This document shows positions 48,217 through 58,800 of a DNA stretch of 64,000 nucleotides, in pieces (the stretch's first letter is position 1; each line of letters opens with the position of its first letter). The stretch comes from Phoebastria nigripes (lineage: Eukaryota; Chordata; Aves; Procellariiformes; Diomedeidae): NCBI GenBank assembly GCA_035582835.1, contig JAYKAV010003368.1:1-64000 (forward strand). Reading direction: 5' to 3'. The notes beneath the pieces are model-generated. The model saw nothing but the letters and a program-made list of their open reading frames with translations. It did not search any database and was not told where the DNA came from. Made by a program: the position numbers and the translations under genes.

Positions 48217-48582
48217 AATAGTGTCCTGGTTTCAGCTGGGATAGAGTTGTGTTTTTTTTTTCCTAGTAGTTGGTATAGTGCTGTGTTTTGGATTTAGTGT
48301 GAGAATAATGTTGATAACACACTGATGTTTTTAGTTGCTGCTAAGTAGTCTACTAGTCAAGGACTTTTCAGCTTCCCGCCGATGGGAAGTAGTGAATGAA
48401 TTCCTTGTTTTGCTTTGCTTGCGTGCACGGCTTTTGCTTTCCCTATTAAACTGTCTTTATCTCAACCCATGAGTTTTGTCACTTTCACCCTTCCGATTCT
48501 CTCCCCCATCCCACCGTGGGGGGAGTGAGCGAGCGGCTGTGTGGTGCTTAGTTGCTGGCTGGGGTTAAACCACGACAAATAG
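48217..48582 (+). repeat. Solo LTR with 5-bp target-site duplication
   Basis: The LTR spans 48222-48577 (356 bp): TGTCCTGGTTTCAGC...AACCACGACA, flanked by AATAG at 48217-48221 and AATAG at 48578-48582. It carries ATTAAA at 48445-48450. Its last ~140 bp closely resemble the end of the 5' LTR at 1115-1670 (shared tttatctcaacc, gattctctcccccatcccac and ggttaaaccacgaca words), but its U3 is shorter and has no clear TATA box. No internal retroviral sequence is adjacent, so it is a recombination product. Confidence 0.9.
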
Positions 48583-50066
48583 TAATGGCATGCAAAATAA
48601 AAAAGCCTGGCACAGACATTCATTTTGAAAGGCAAAACAAACATTTTACTACCTGAACGTCCTTCACTGAAACTCCAGGACAACTGACCCACCAGGGCAG
48701 AGCCATCTGGTTTCAAGGAAATGGCATTTTCTGATTAAAATGTTTGGTTTAGTCTTTCCGCACCAGCTCTGCTCATTTGTAGCCAGACAAGGTCAGAGAA
48801 TTGATGGAGGGAGACCGACAGGGTCTCCCCCCATTTTCCTGTACCATCAGAAGCAGGAGGGAAGAGAAAAGGAGTGTCCTGCTTGGACCGAGCCTGTGCT
48901 GCGCTGTGTCAGTGGGAGTGTGTGTGCATCTGCACATCCTTCTCTGCAAAATACTGATTTCATTCATGGTCCTTGGGCTCCTTTTTTCCTTTTTTGCGAT
49001 CTCTGGCATTGGGAGTCCTGGTAAAGAAGGTCCTGGACCTTGTTCTCATCTCAGCAGGAATGGCACACTGTTGATATGTTAGCAAATTCAAGTCTCTCAG
49101 AGGCTGGGCACATGTCAGAGGGCTGAATGCAACCATTGGATGAAAAGGTATGAAGAAAATGAGATTTCAGAGAAGGAAAAATCAATGTGAGACTATCAGC
49201 AAGGTAGAGGTGAGGCACTGCACGGAGGTGAGAGGTGAGGCTCTGATATCAGTTGGTTGGAGGAGAGGGAGCAGGGAGGATGATGCCTAGCTACATCTTG
49301 CTGCCACAGGCTGTAGGACACACTCCAGCAGCTGGGCTGCTTTGCCCTATGTTTTCTTGACTATGAGGCAATACAGCTCCCGTGTGAGCTACTGACCCAA
49401 ATCATCAATTTTGTGCATACTTCCTGGAGTGGGTTTGGACAAAGACTCAAAGAGGGCATCACAAGAGTGAAATGAAAGCTAACAGTTGAGGCTAGTTTTA
49501 CCTTCCTAAAATACATCAGGTCCTGACCTTGGCATCATCATCCAGCTTAGCCTGAGACCTAGAAACAGCTACTTCCTTTCTCCCATTTTTTGTCTGCTTT
49601 CTGTGATAGTCCCTATTCCAAGTTGTTAAGGTCTGTATCCTGTGGTAGGGCTCCTTAGGCTCTTCTCCAAGGATCACAAAGTCAGCCAGAGTTTCCATAT
49701 CTGCCATTAATATAAAGGACTTTCATACATGCATTTGCAAAACAACTACCAGATTTCTCTGTTGTACTGTTAAAAATTCAAGTGTAGGCAAAAGTTTTAA
49801 ACTTTTACTGTCAATGGCTTAATACACACTTCCTACAAGAATGTGTGAGGTGGAGATGTGGCAGCAGGTAAACACACTACTAAAGCTCTAAAGACATCAG
49901 GAAAATACAGACAGGAAGTGAGACAAAACCCTGCATCTTCTCTGTTCAACAGGAAAGAGAGGACTGAAATGCCACCCAAGTTTTTTGTCTTTAAACCTCA
50001 TCTCATGTTGCCTGAAGTTCAACACTTAAAGCAGACAGCAAGTCAGAGGGATGGGTTTTTCATGTT
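48583..50066. other. Intergenic region between solo LTR and HCN4 3' end
   Basis: No gene or named repeat recognised in these 1.5 kb. It may in part be HCN4 3' UTR if the more distal poly(A) signal at 46616 is used. Confidence 0.6.
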
Positions 50067-50072
50067 TTTATT
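50067..50072 (-). terminator. HCN4: Candidate HCN4 poly(A) signal
   Basis: AATAAA on the minus strand, with a second about 15 bases upstream in transcript sense. It lies 2.9 kb past the HCN4 stop. Confidence 0.4.
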
Positions 50073-50820
50073 TACTAAGGTTTTTATTGTGTGTTTTATA
50101 TTGCAAACCCCACCCCTAGAACTCTTCCCTCCCTTCCCCCCAAAATAAAACGAAAAATAACAATAATAATTAATATAGTTCCACCTACTGAGACAAGCCT
50201 AGTGTTGACTGGGATCCAGTCGGAATAACTCAATATTGGCTACTGCACTGCTAAGAACTGGAAAATCAAACAATATCCCCATGAAAACCAAAGCAAAGGT
50301 ACCCAACCAAAGAAGGATGTTAACCAGACTGGTGGATGGAACGCACGTCTACCAGAGACAGCCCTCAGGGTGTTTCTGTGCACCTCCATTTGTCTGAGTG
50401 TCCACAGGGGTTGTTGAGATTCAAGTACCAATGCAGCAGTCACAGGACAGTCATCCATGAGGGCTTGGCATTGCTGGGCTGAAGACCTTTCCCACCTGCT
50501 TATATTAGATACCCCAGATCCAAACAGCTTAGCTCCCAACCTCTTGAGATGCTCATTCTAGGGGCCTTCTAGCATACGGGCAAAAAGATGGCTAAAACAA
50601 ATAAAAAACTTAAAAGGATATTGTGAGTCTTCCTTCTGGGAACTGCCTCATACCTTTGAAAATATGAGAGGGTCTGTGAGTCTGCTTCAATTCCGTCAAC
50701 TGATTCTGTTTCAAGATGAACCTGTACATATTTGGAAAAGCAGGATCTATATATTATAATTATCACCTGCCAATCAGTACTACAGGAGGGTCAAAATTGA
50801 CATGTATTTTAAAACTAGGA

Positions 50821-50949
50821 TATATATATAAATATATGTGTGTGTGTGTGTGTGTGCTTACACATGTGCATAAATAGACTACATATGTGTATAACTGTAT
50901 ACTATATATATAAAAGCATGTGTGTATATATAGAGATACATATAAAATC

Positions 50950-50984
<35 letters not shown>
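50821..50984. repeat. TA/TG/CA microsatellite cluster
   Basis: Alternating TA at 50820-50836, (TG)10 at 50837-50856, more TATA stretches around 50905-50945, and (AC)16 at 50953-50984. The TG and CA arms are complementary and about 100 bases apart. Confidence 0.93.
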
Positions 50985-50988
<4 letters not shown>

Positions 50989-53000
50989 CCCTCCCACCAC
51001 ACACACTCACACATATATAGTTGTATGTAGCTAGTAGAAAAAACATTTCTAGAGTTCCCCTGACCCTTTAAGGAAGACCAAAGCTGATTACATCTGAATT
51101 CTGAGCCACCAAAGCATGTTGAAGCAGGAGTGCCCAGGAATGCTTGCAGCAACATTCAAGATACAGGCACATGTCAAGAGTTTTGCAAACAATTCGGTAT
51201 AAAAAACAACCGTCAGCCAGTGTTTTGGGAGAGAGTTGGGGGTAGGAGAAGGTAAGAGAGGGAGTTATATGGACCTGTATCATTACTGTGATAATAGTAA
51301 GTTTTTTGGCACTGCTGCATGAAGTCCTGCTTTCCCTCTGAGGGCTGAAAGGACCCCATGATAGCTGGAAACAGAGGGAGGCTGGACATGTGTTTCTAAC
51401 ACGTTAGAAAAATAGAGCACCTGACTCTTTACAGTGAGGTGGCTGGAGACACCTCTTGGCCTAAGGAAAAACAAAAGAGAAAGAAAGGATCAAAGTAAAA
51501 GAAAAGGAGACATTTGCTCTAGAGGTAAAGGCTGTAGCTTCTCAGTGCTGTGTGCACCCAATGGCCCCTTAACTGTCTTCATCCCACTTTGACTGCCTTN
51601 TATCAGGGGAGCCCAAAAAATCCAGCTCAAAGGTGCCTGCCAGGCCCCAGATGTGTCCAGTGATGCTGCAACTGCAGGGCGAGACCAAAGCCAATCAGGT
51701 GCAGGCTGTTATTGCTGGTGAAATCAAGCAAACAATTTCAATTCCCCCATTAGAGGAGAAGCATGGACCATGGCTGGCCAAATTTCTGGTCTAATCTGGT
51801 TCAGTGGTATAAACATAGTTGCAAATCTGGAGGATTCTTGGCTGGGCACCAGTACTACCCTCGGTGCCTCAAAGCTCAAACTCCCCTGGGCTAAGGAGGA
51901 AGAGGGCTGGGGTGACTGCACCCCACTTTTCAATCTTACTTTACCCAGTTCTCTTCAAAGCAGTCAGCCCATGGACACTGAGACATTAAAATGAGAGAGG
52001 GAAGGTTAAAATGCTGCCTCTTTCTTCATCCCTCCCCTTGCTTTGCACGCCCCAACCTGGAAGGCAGCATGCAGGCTTTCCAAACCACGGAGAGCTTGAA
52101 GCTTGGGCTCTTCTGCTGGCTGAGGTCAGCTGCCTGGCATGCTGGCAGAGAGACAGGACTTAACTCCCACAACCCACATCCATGACGCCTACAAAAATAC
52201 AGAGGGGATATTCACTGCCCTCCCTGTGACTTACAAGGGATTGTTTCTTGTTCCCACTAGAGCATCCGTGGAATAAGAGACAAGCATCTAAAGTCAGGCC
52301 TGTCCATCTCCTGGTCACCTTTATCTTCTTCAGATGGAGTCCAAACAAAAACTCAGCCCTTCTGAAATCCCTAGAGGGGACTGCATTAATGAAACTCACC
52401 CCTCTTCTTGTTTCCTCTGCAACCTGCTGATCACAGGAGAAAACCTGGGAGGAAGTGAAACTTTCTCATGCGCACAGTGAGCCATCCAAGTCCCCCCATA
52501 ATTAGGTGCTGTGGGCCAGGTTCACAGCTGGTGCAAAGTGATGCAAAGCTGAGGCCAACCAGAGCTGTTGTAAAAACACCAGCTACAGGCCTGACCTGAT
52601 GTTCCCTTTTATGGCCCATGTCAACCTCGGATCTTTGTCTCAACAGGAAAACCTTTTTTTGGTGGCTTCTATGGCTGATCATTCATATGTTCCAGCTCAG
52701 GCACATGCCTTGTCTGTGCGTTACCTCATTGGATTAAATTTGCTCATATCCTTTTGTTCCATGTATTAAAATATTCTATAAAATCAAGTGACCAAAAATC
52801 TATAGCTCTAAGAATACCTGGTTATCTTCTTTTTTTGTTGTTTTTCTTGTGGTTTTTGTTTGTTTCTAATCACAGTTAAACCTAAACAAAAGAAATGGAG
52901 AAAAGGGGAGGGGGGGGGGGGGAAAAGGAAAAATGATTCATGAAAGTCTAATCAGGAACTGAATTGCACGGCTGACATAACCAGCTCTCAGAAGGAGTCC

Positions 53001-54580
53001 TCACAAATTGGAGGGCAGTTTGGATCTGACAGGTTCCAGATCCCCTGTGAGCACTATGGATTCTTTCTGCCCACCAGCAGTCAGAGAAGCGGCGCCTGCA
53101 GTGCTGGCCCCAAACACCAGCGGATGTGGTAAAGAACCTGAGGACATCTGACGTGGTAAAGTCACACGCCCAGGAATTGAGCTACAAGGCTTCCCAAGAA
53201 GTCCAGTCCCTCCACCAGGAAAAGGAGAGAAGCTGGAAACAGATTCTCTAGAGGAATGAGGAGAACTTTGGCTCAGTGTCTGAGCCAGCTCTTGGGGCAA
53301 AGATGGCTGGGAAGCAGAAATCAACTTGATGTCCTGGCTCAGACGTCCCGGTGGCACAGGCGGTGTGCTCTTGGACTGCAGGATCTGTGGAGGTGGGCTG
53401 GCGGTCTGAGGCAGGAGCAGAGATCCGTGAGAGCCTGAGGCCCCGGAAGGGCCACATTGAAAAGTTCTTGTTGCCACTGGGCTCTGACTAGGAGGACTAA
53501 GGCCAGAAGGGGTATAACAGGGAGAGGCAACACCAGACTGTTGTAGTGGAGACATGGAGGCAAAAGGTGGCCGTTCTTGGTGGAGCTGGGCTATTGTTCC
53601 AGTTAAAGATCCTAATGTACTTGGATGTGTTTGGCACAGGCCTGAGGACGGCCCACCAGAGGCCTGTGCCAGCTGGCTTAGGCTGGAGGATGGAGAGTTG
53701 GAAGAAGGAGGGGGTTGGAAGTGATTCATTCCCCCCAGAGTCCCAGTGCCTGAGAACTGCTGTAACTGTCCCCCCTGCAGTGGTCTTGTGGTGGGCTGGA
53801 ACTGGTTGAGAAGACTGGGGGGTGAGTTTGATGAGACCTGGGTGAGTGATGTTGATGGGGAGCTAGTTGTGGCTTGCTGGAAGTGCCCAAATCCACTGCT
53901 GGAAAGGGCTGGCTGCTGCTGCTGCTGCTGCTGTTGCTGCTGCTGCATGGGCTGAGCTGTACCTAAGGGTGATCCAGAAGGTGCGTGTTGGAACTGGCTC
54001 AGTCCCACGGAGGATGCGCTGCTCAAACCTGGCTGGCTTGAGNCACCTGGAGGGGATCCCACCTGGAACTGGCCTAAGCCGGCGGCAGCTGAGAATCCTG
54101 CAAGCTGCTGGATGTGGAAGGAAGAGGACGAAGGGGTTTCTGCTCCTGGTGTATGCAGCTGGGATGGAGTACTGGAGGGAGAGCCAACGGCAGAAGGCCC
54201 AGTCGATGGGATTAGAGACTGAAGCCTTTTCAGCTGTCTTGGAGTCTGGTTGGATTGCTGTCCCAAGGAACCCAAGACGGACACCGGAGGACGGAAGATG
54301 GCTGTTGGGAGGCGTGGGTGGTGGGTCAGAGCTATAGCGACAGATGTGGTGGCTGCTGCAGCTTGCAGGGGTGCCTGGATCAGTGGAGTCCAGATGACAG
54401 GGGTGGGTGTGGATGCGGCGGCAGCAGCAGCAGCGGCGGCAGCCTGGACATTGTGAGCACAGTGTGCCATCTCTCTGTCATGCTGCACAATCTGCTGGAT
54501 GATCTCATTCTCTTGGTAGTTGAAAACACCCGAATTGAGGTCATGCTGGACTTTATGCAGCAGAATGGAATTTTTCTTGC
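53001..54580 (-). CDS. HCN4: HCN4 last coding exon: distal C-terminal tail of pacemaker channel
   Basis: HCN4 is the hyperpolarisation-activated, cyclic-nucleotide-gated cation channel of sinoatrial pacemaker cells. This exon (1580 nt; acceptor ttctctacag at 54581-54590) starts just after the cyclic-nucleotide-binding domain with [20 protein letters not shown], continues with a helical stretch ending MAHCAHNVQ, an Ala10 run (54414-54443), the conserved [20 protein letters not shown] block and [15 protein letters not shown] Ser/Pro/Gln-rich region follows with an 11-Gln tract (53913-53945) and Phe-Gln repeats, then [27 protein letters not shown] and the C-terminus [14 protein letters not shown] is the TRIP8b-binding end shared by HCN channels. 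Stop TGA at 53001-53003. There are 525 full codons before it, one ambiguous (N at 54043). The [21 protein letters not shown] and MAHCAH words point to HCN4 over HCN1-3, as does synteny with NEO1. Confidence 0.96.
53703..54080 (-). repeat. HCN4: Degenerate ~26-residue Phe-Gln repeat within HCN4 tail
   Basis: Five words GLGQFQ, GLSQFQ, GFGHFQ, LLNQFQ and GMNHFQ occur in order. Their Phe residues are 25, 37, 27 and 27 apart; the 37 becomes 26 when the 11-Gln tract is set aside. Ser/Pro-rich spacers separate them. Confidence 0.75.
53913..53945 (-). repeat. HCN4: Poly-glutamine tract in HCN4 (11 codons)
   Basis: On the coding strand: three CAG, one CAA, then seven CAG, directly after a Met codon. 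The seven-CAG run is uninterrupted and may vary in length between individuals. Confidence 0.95.
54414..54443 (-). repeat. HCN4: Poly-alanine tract in HCN4 (10 codons)
   Basis: Ten GCN codons with mixed third bases, immediately after the conserved MAHCAHNVQ stretch and before STPTPVIW. The human counterpart as I recall it has a shorter Ala run there. Confidence 0.93.
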
Positions 54581-55782
54581 CTGTAGAGAAAGTGAAGAGA
54601 GAAAGAGTCATTCTGACATGTCAAATCATGGGAGGCTTCCTCAAAGCTTCCTGCCAGACTTTCCTTGAATTGTTGGCACTGTCTCCCCTCCACTGTCATT
54701 ATGGGATCTGTGTACAGACTCTGTGCTCCAGCAAGAAGATGACAAACATCACATCTTCTGCTTTTGTGGTATGATCAACAAACCTCAAGATCCCATAAAA
54801 ATGTGCCTGACAGGACACATATTCTTAGTTAGACAGTAAAGCCACTTTTGATAAATGTGGCAGACTGGTAGCAAAGCTTATGAATCTGGAAGATTCCATT
54901 TTGCACCTCATAATCTGAACTTCCATTAGAAAAAGAGAATAAATCCAAAGGCTGTAATTTTTTTGTGTTTGCAAAGGACGACCTCAAAAATATAAGTCCA
55001 GTGAAGTCTCCCGACTCTTCAGCTACTCTCCTTCAGCTACACCTTTTCCTCAGCTGTCTGTTGCAACTTGTTCACTCTGGAGTCAAATATATGTTTTTAG
55101 TTGAAAGGAAATTTCTCTATGAATAAGGGACAGAAGGACTTTACATGGTGGAAAAGCTCAGCTGGCCCAAGTAAGAGACCTCAGACGTGCTGCAGCTACC
55201 ATCTTACCTGGCCGCACCCTTCTAGCCCCAGCTTTAAGGAAACTGCAGGCTAACAAACGTCATGTTCCAGCTGGACTTCCTAGCCTGCAGCAAAATATTA
55301 GCTTAGCGTTTTGCCTTTTCAATGGGCTGGAAAATGTGGCATAATGAGTTTGTCTGGCCTGAGAGTGCACCTGGCACCGAAGGGATGCACTCTCCTGGAC
55401 TGAAGGACAGAACCATTCAATGCAGGGGGATGAGATGCTGCCAGTGATGCCCTTTCACCAGAGCACAAATGCCTTCTCAAAGGAGAGGATTTCTGATGTG
55501 GACAGGCACTCTGCATAACAGTTTTCATATCTCTGTTCTCAGAAGAGTGTGCGAATCGGTAACTGTGCCAGCATTGATTTATAAGGAGCTGGTATATGCT
55601 GATTTGAATGATTTTCTTACAAAATTAGTGTGGGTTAGATCCCTGTTCTTGCTTTTTCAAGGGTCCTCTATCCTGACAACATATGACAGTTTGAATTAAT
55701 GACAGCACCTGCCTATGGGCTTCCTTTTCACTTTTGTTTACTGAAGCTGTTTGGATTTGAAGGGTTCAGCCTAGTAAGTTCT

Positions 55783-55817
<35 letters not shown>

Positions 55818-58800
55818 CATGTGCATACCTGGCCCCCTGGTTGCGTGTCTGTACACAGCTCATTTTGTAGCTGAAGCTCAGGGGGTAAGTGTAGAAGGGT
55901 CACCTCTAGATGAGGCACCAGCCAGTTTGGATCAGATCAAAAGCTGTATTAAACCTCCTCCTGAACCAAATGTATCCTCAGGCCCCGCACCCATTAGCAA
56001 ACCTCTGCTCTGATTCAAATGGCATTTCTGCTGGTTCCTGTCTGATCACTTCTAGTTCCTGTACAGGACCAGGGCAAACAGACAGCATCTTGCCAATTGC
56101 TGCAGATTTACAGAGCATGAGATAGCGGCAGGTATGGAATGGAAGCCTGGATGTGGAAGGGCCTCTTTTTCTGTATTTTAACCCCCAAATCATGTAATGC
56201 TTTAAGAATTAAAGGCTGGCAGCACAGCTCATGTCAATTAAGTTTCCTGCAAACAAGGGCTTGTCCATTAAACTTGTCTCCACGCTTTCATGACATCACA
56301 ACTTTCAAGATAAGTCAACCATTGATATTATCGACTAAGACCACAATATGATATTTAATTTGTCCCATACAGCATTCTAGTTTAAACTGGTCAGCTGATA
56401 TAGTTTCCAAGAAGGAATGGTTAAGAGTGGACTGACATGTTGGGTAGTAGTTCCCAGTGAGATTCCAGAGGAATTTCCTTTCAATCCTATGCCAGTCAGA
56501 CCTCAGATCTTTGTGTACAGATGTGAGTACATCTCTGTGCATAGATGACATCTAGATTGTTGGTGTTTTTTTACTATAGGTGTATCTTTTATATCTGTAA
56601 CAGATAAAAGAGTCAGAGTTTAAGGACATGCCTCTTACTCTAGCCAAATGTAAAATCAAACATCCGGCAGCAAAGAACTGGAATGACACTTTGAAGATGG
56701 TAGCTGGTACCCTAAAAAGTAACTCTGAAACGGTAGAGTCTTGAATATAACTAGTTAAGTTCCAAATCTACCACCAGAAAAAGGTGAAACAATTGTTGCA
56801 CAAATAAGAAGGAAATTATAAAGTGTAAGAGAGATACTAGTCACTAATACATAAAAGGCTAGGAAGGCATACAGTATGATGTTTTAGTTCTAATGTCTAG
56901 CTGCAAAGCATGAAAAGATACAGAAAATATCCACAAGAATCAGCCTTGAAAAACATCAGTGAATAAGTACAATCTATTCAGCTTCTCTCAGAGAAGAGGT
57001 GACTTGATACTGATTTATAGGGAACTTCACAGATGAAGGAAGCTGCTAAGAACCATTCCCTTCGGTTCCAGAAGGACCCATGATATATTGTGATTTTAGA
57101 CAAGCCCAGAAAAAAAAGAAGGAGCAATCTAACTGTAATTGTAGTTAAGCATTGGAAGAACACACTAAGGGTTTTTCCTTCACTGTACTTTTTAAAATCA
57201 AGCATTTATCTTTTTATAAAGGATAAGGTGTGGCTCTAGCAACTGAGTGCTATGCAATAGTGCTATGCAATTGTTCAGAGCGGGTAAAGCTTGCAATCTA
57301 CAGTGGGCTGAACTGCACCATAAAACCAAACCACTAAAATGCTGACAGAGTTTTGATTCTGGATCTGCAACTGATACGTTTGGGACGTGTCTGTTGTGCG
57401 TAGTGCTATGGGATGCTTCACACTTTTGTGTTTTACCTACTGCTAATCACTCCCACCAAAAAAACCAGTAAGGTGTATGGACTGGCCTTTCTTTTCTCAC
57501 CTTGGAGAAAGACACCAGCCCTGGAAGGACACAGTCCTGAAGGTAAACAGTGTTCTGAGCTGCTAATGTCTTTACAGGGGCTGGAGAGCTTGTCTGCACT
57601 GAAAGTGCGTGTGTAGGATATGTATATAATGTCTGTTTCGTTGTATACCTTACTGGAATAGACAGCACAGGATATCCCCTAAACAGATAGATCCTGGTTC
57701 TACCTGCCGTTCATGTAGCCAGGCACACCAGAGGGAGCATGAATGTCACCTTTAAACTTAAGAGCATTTTTGCAGTGAACATACAGTGAAAGTGAGTGAA
57801 TGGCGCAGAGGGTCACGCTGCACACACACACAGTAATTTCCACATGGTATCTACTAGAATCACATACGCGCTCACAAACAAATTAGATCACAAAGACCTG
57901 CTTAAACAGAAACAGAAATACTAACTGTTCCAAGTCTGGAGAGAAGGAACAACCTATCTAAATAAAATTGACAGGTAAGAGAGAATCTGGCCAGCACATT
58001 TTGAGTTAAAGAGGGATTCAGACTGCAGGTTTGTAATCATTCTCTTTCTGGAGTTGAAGGTACAAATCCCAGCATGGGGAATCTGTAGCTATCTCAAACA
58101 ACTGCAAGGTCAGGATGTGGATGGGAGATGGCATGCTGACTTCAAAGGAGACAGGCAAAATAGCCGCCTTACCACATTTGCTTTCTTGGTAACACACTGT
58201 AGCAAAACCAGGCTGAGGAGGAATGGCTAGGGGTAGAAGAAGGAGAAACAGCAGATGTTGCTAGTGCAGCCTTCCGAAAAGCTCAATACCAGCAACTGCT
58301 CTGTGTTTCCATCATTACACCTCATCTCACTCTTTTAATTCCATGTCACCTGTCTTTTGCTTCTGATTTGCTTGTCTGTGCTTGAATAGCCTGCAATTTC
58401 CAATGCTGCCCTCAATTCAAATGAGAACCCATAGCGATGTTAATCAGAGCTGCATGGATGAATTGAGGGGACTGATGTTTTCATAACCAGAGCTCTTGAC
58501 AACACAGAAAGAGCTGAACAGCAGACTCTGGTTTCCTTGGCAGAGCACTAAATAGAGAATATGCTAACATTTTCCAAACATGCATACTATTTACTGGAAA
58601 TGGTTTGATCAAAGCTCCCTAAATTTGTGTCAAATTGATAAAATAATTCCAGCAAAAACCTTGGAATGATTATTTTTGTTAGTTTTTAAAACATTTCAGT
58701 TTTCCTTTGAAATTACATTACACTTTACTGTTTTCCTGAGCCCAGCTTGAATCTATTAACTGTTTCATTAGATAAAATTTTTCTTTTCTGTTTTGCCAAG

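Larger units (their letters stand above)
37146..48221. other. Intergenic region between NEO1 and HCN4, left part
   Basis: No gene recognised. From about 38.7 to 48.2 kb the sequence is clearly richer in G and C than the NEO1 introns and carries many long chance open frames on both strands (for example around 40.1-40.6, 41.9-42.4 and 42.9-43.9 kb). None of their translations resembles a known protein or holds together across frames. It contains a CTCF-like motif (38219-38235), a 20-bp tandem duplication (42423-42462), and opposed poly(A) hexamers (46616-46630). Confidence 0.75.
50067..53000 (-). other. HCN4: Probable HCN4 3' untranslated region
   Basis: This lies directly after the HCN4 stop on the minus strand. 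Minus-strand AATAAA hexamers at 50067-50072 and around 50082-50087 would give a 3' UTR of about 2.9 kb, similar in size to what I recall for mammalian HCN4. It includes TA/TG/CA microsatellites at 50821-50984 and a G-rich run at about 52908-52922. The end is an inference. Confidence 0.5.

Noticed and set aside
53256..54668. Plus-strand open frames opposite the HCN4 exon (Ala/Cys-rich runs)
   Set aside because: They are shadows of the HCN4 coding exon; the homopolymers are the complement of its Gln and Ala codons.
56586..56610. Near-palindrome that might be a small transposon end or RNA hairpin
   Set aside because: About 25 bases, AT-rich, no paired end or target duplication found.
57241..57275. 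Short direct repeat gtgctatgcaat
   Set aside because: Only two 12-base copies in AT-rich intron; not significant alone.
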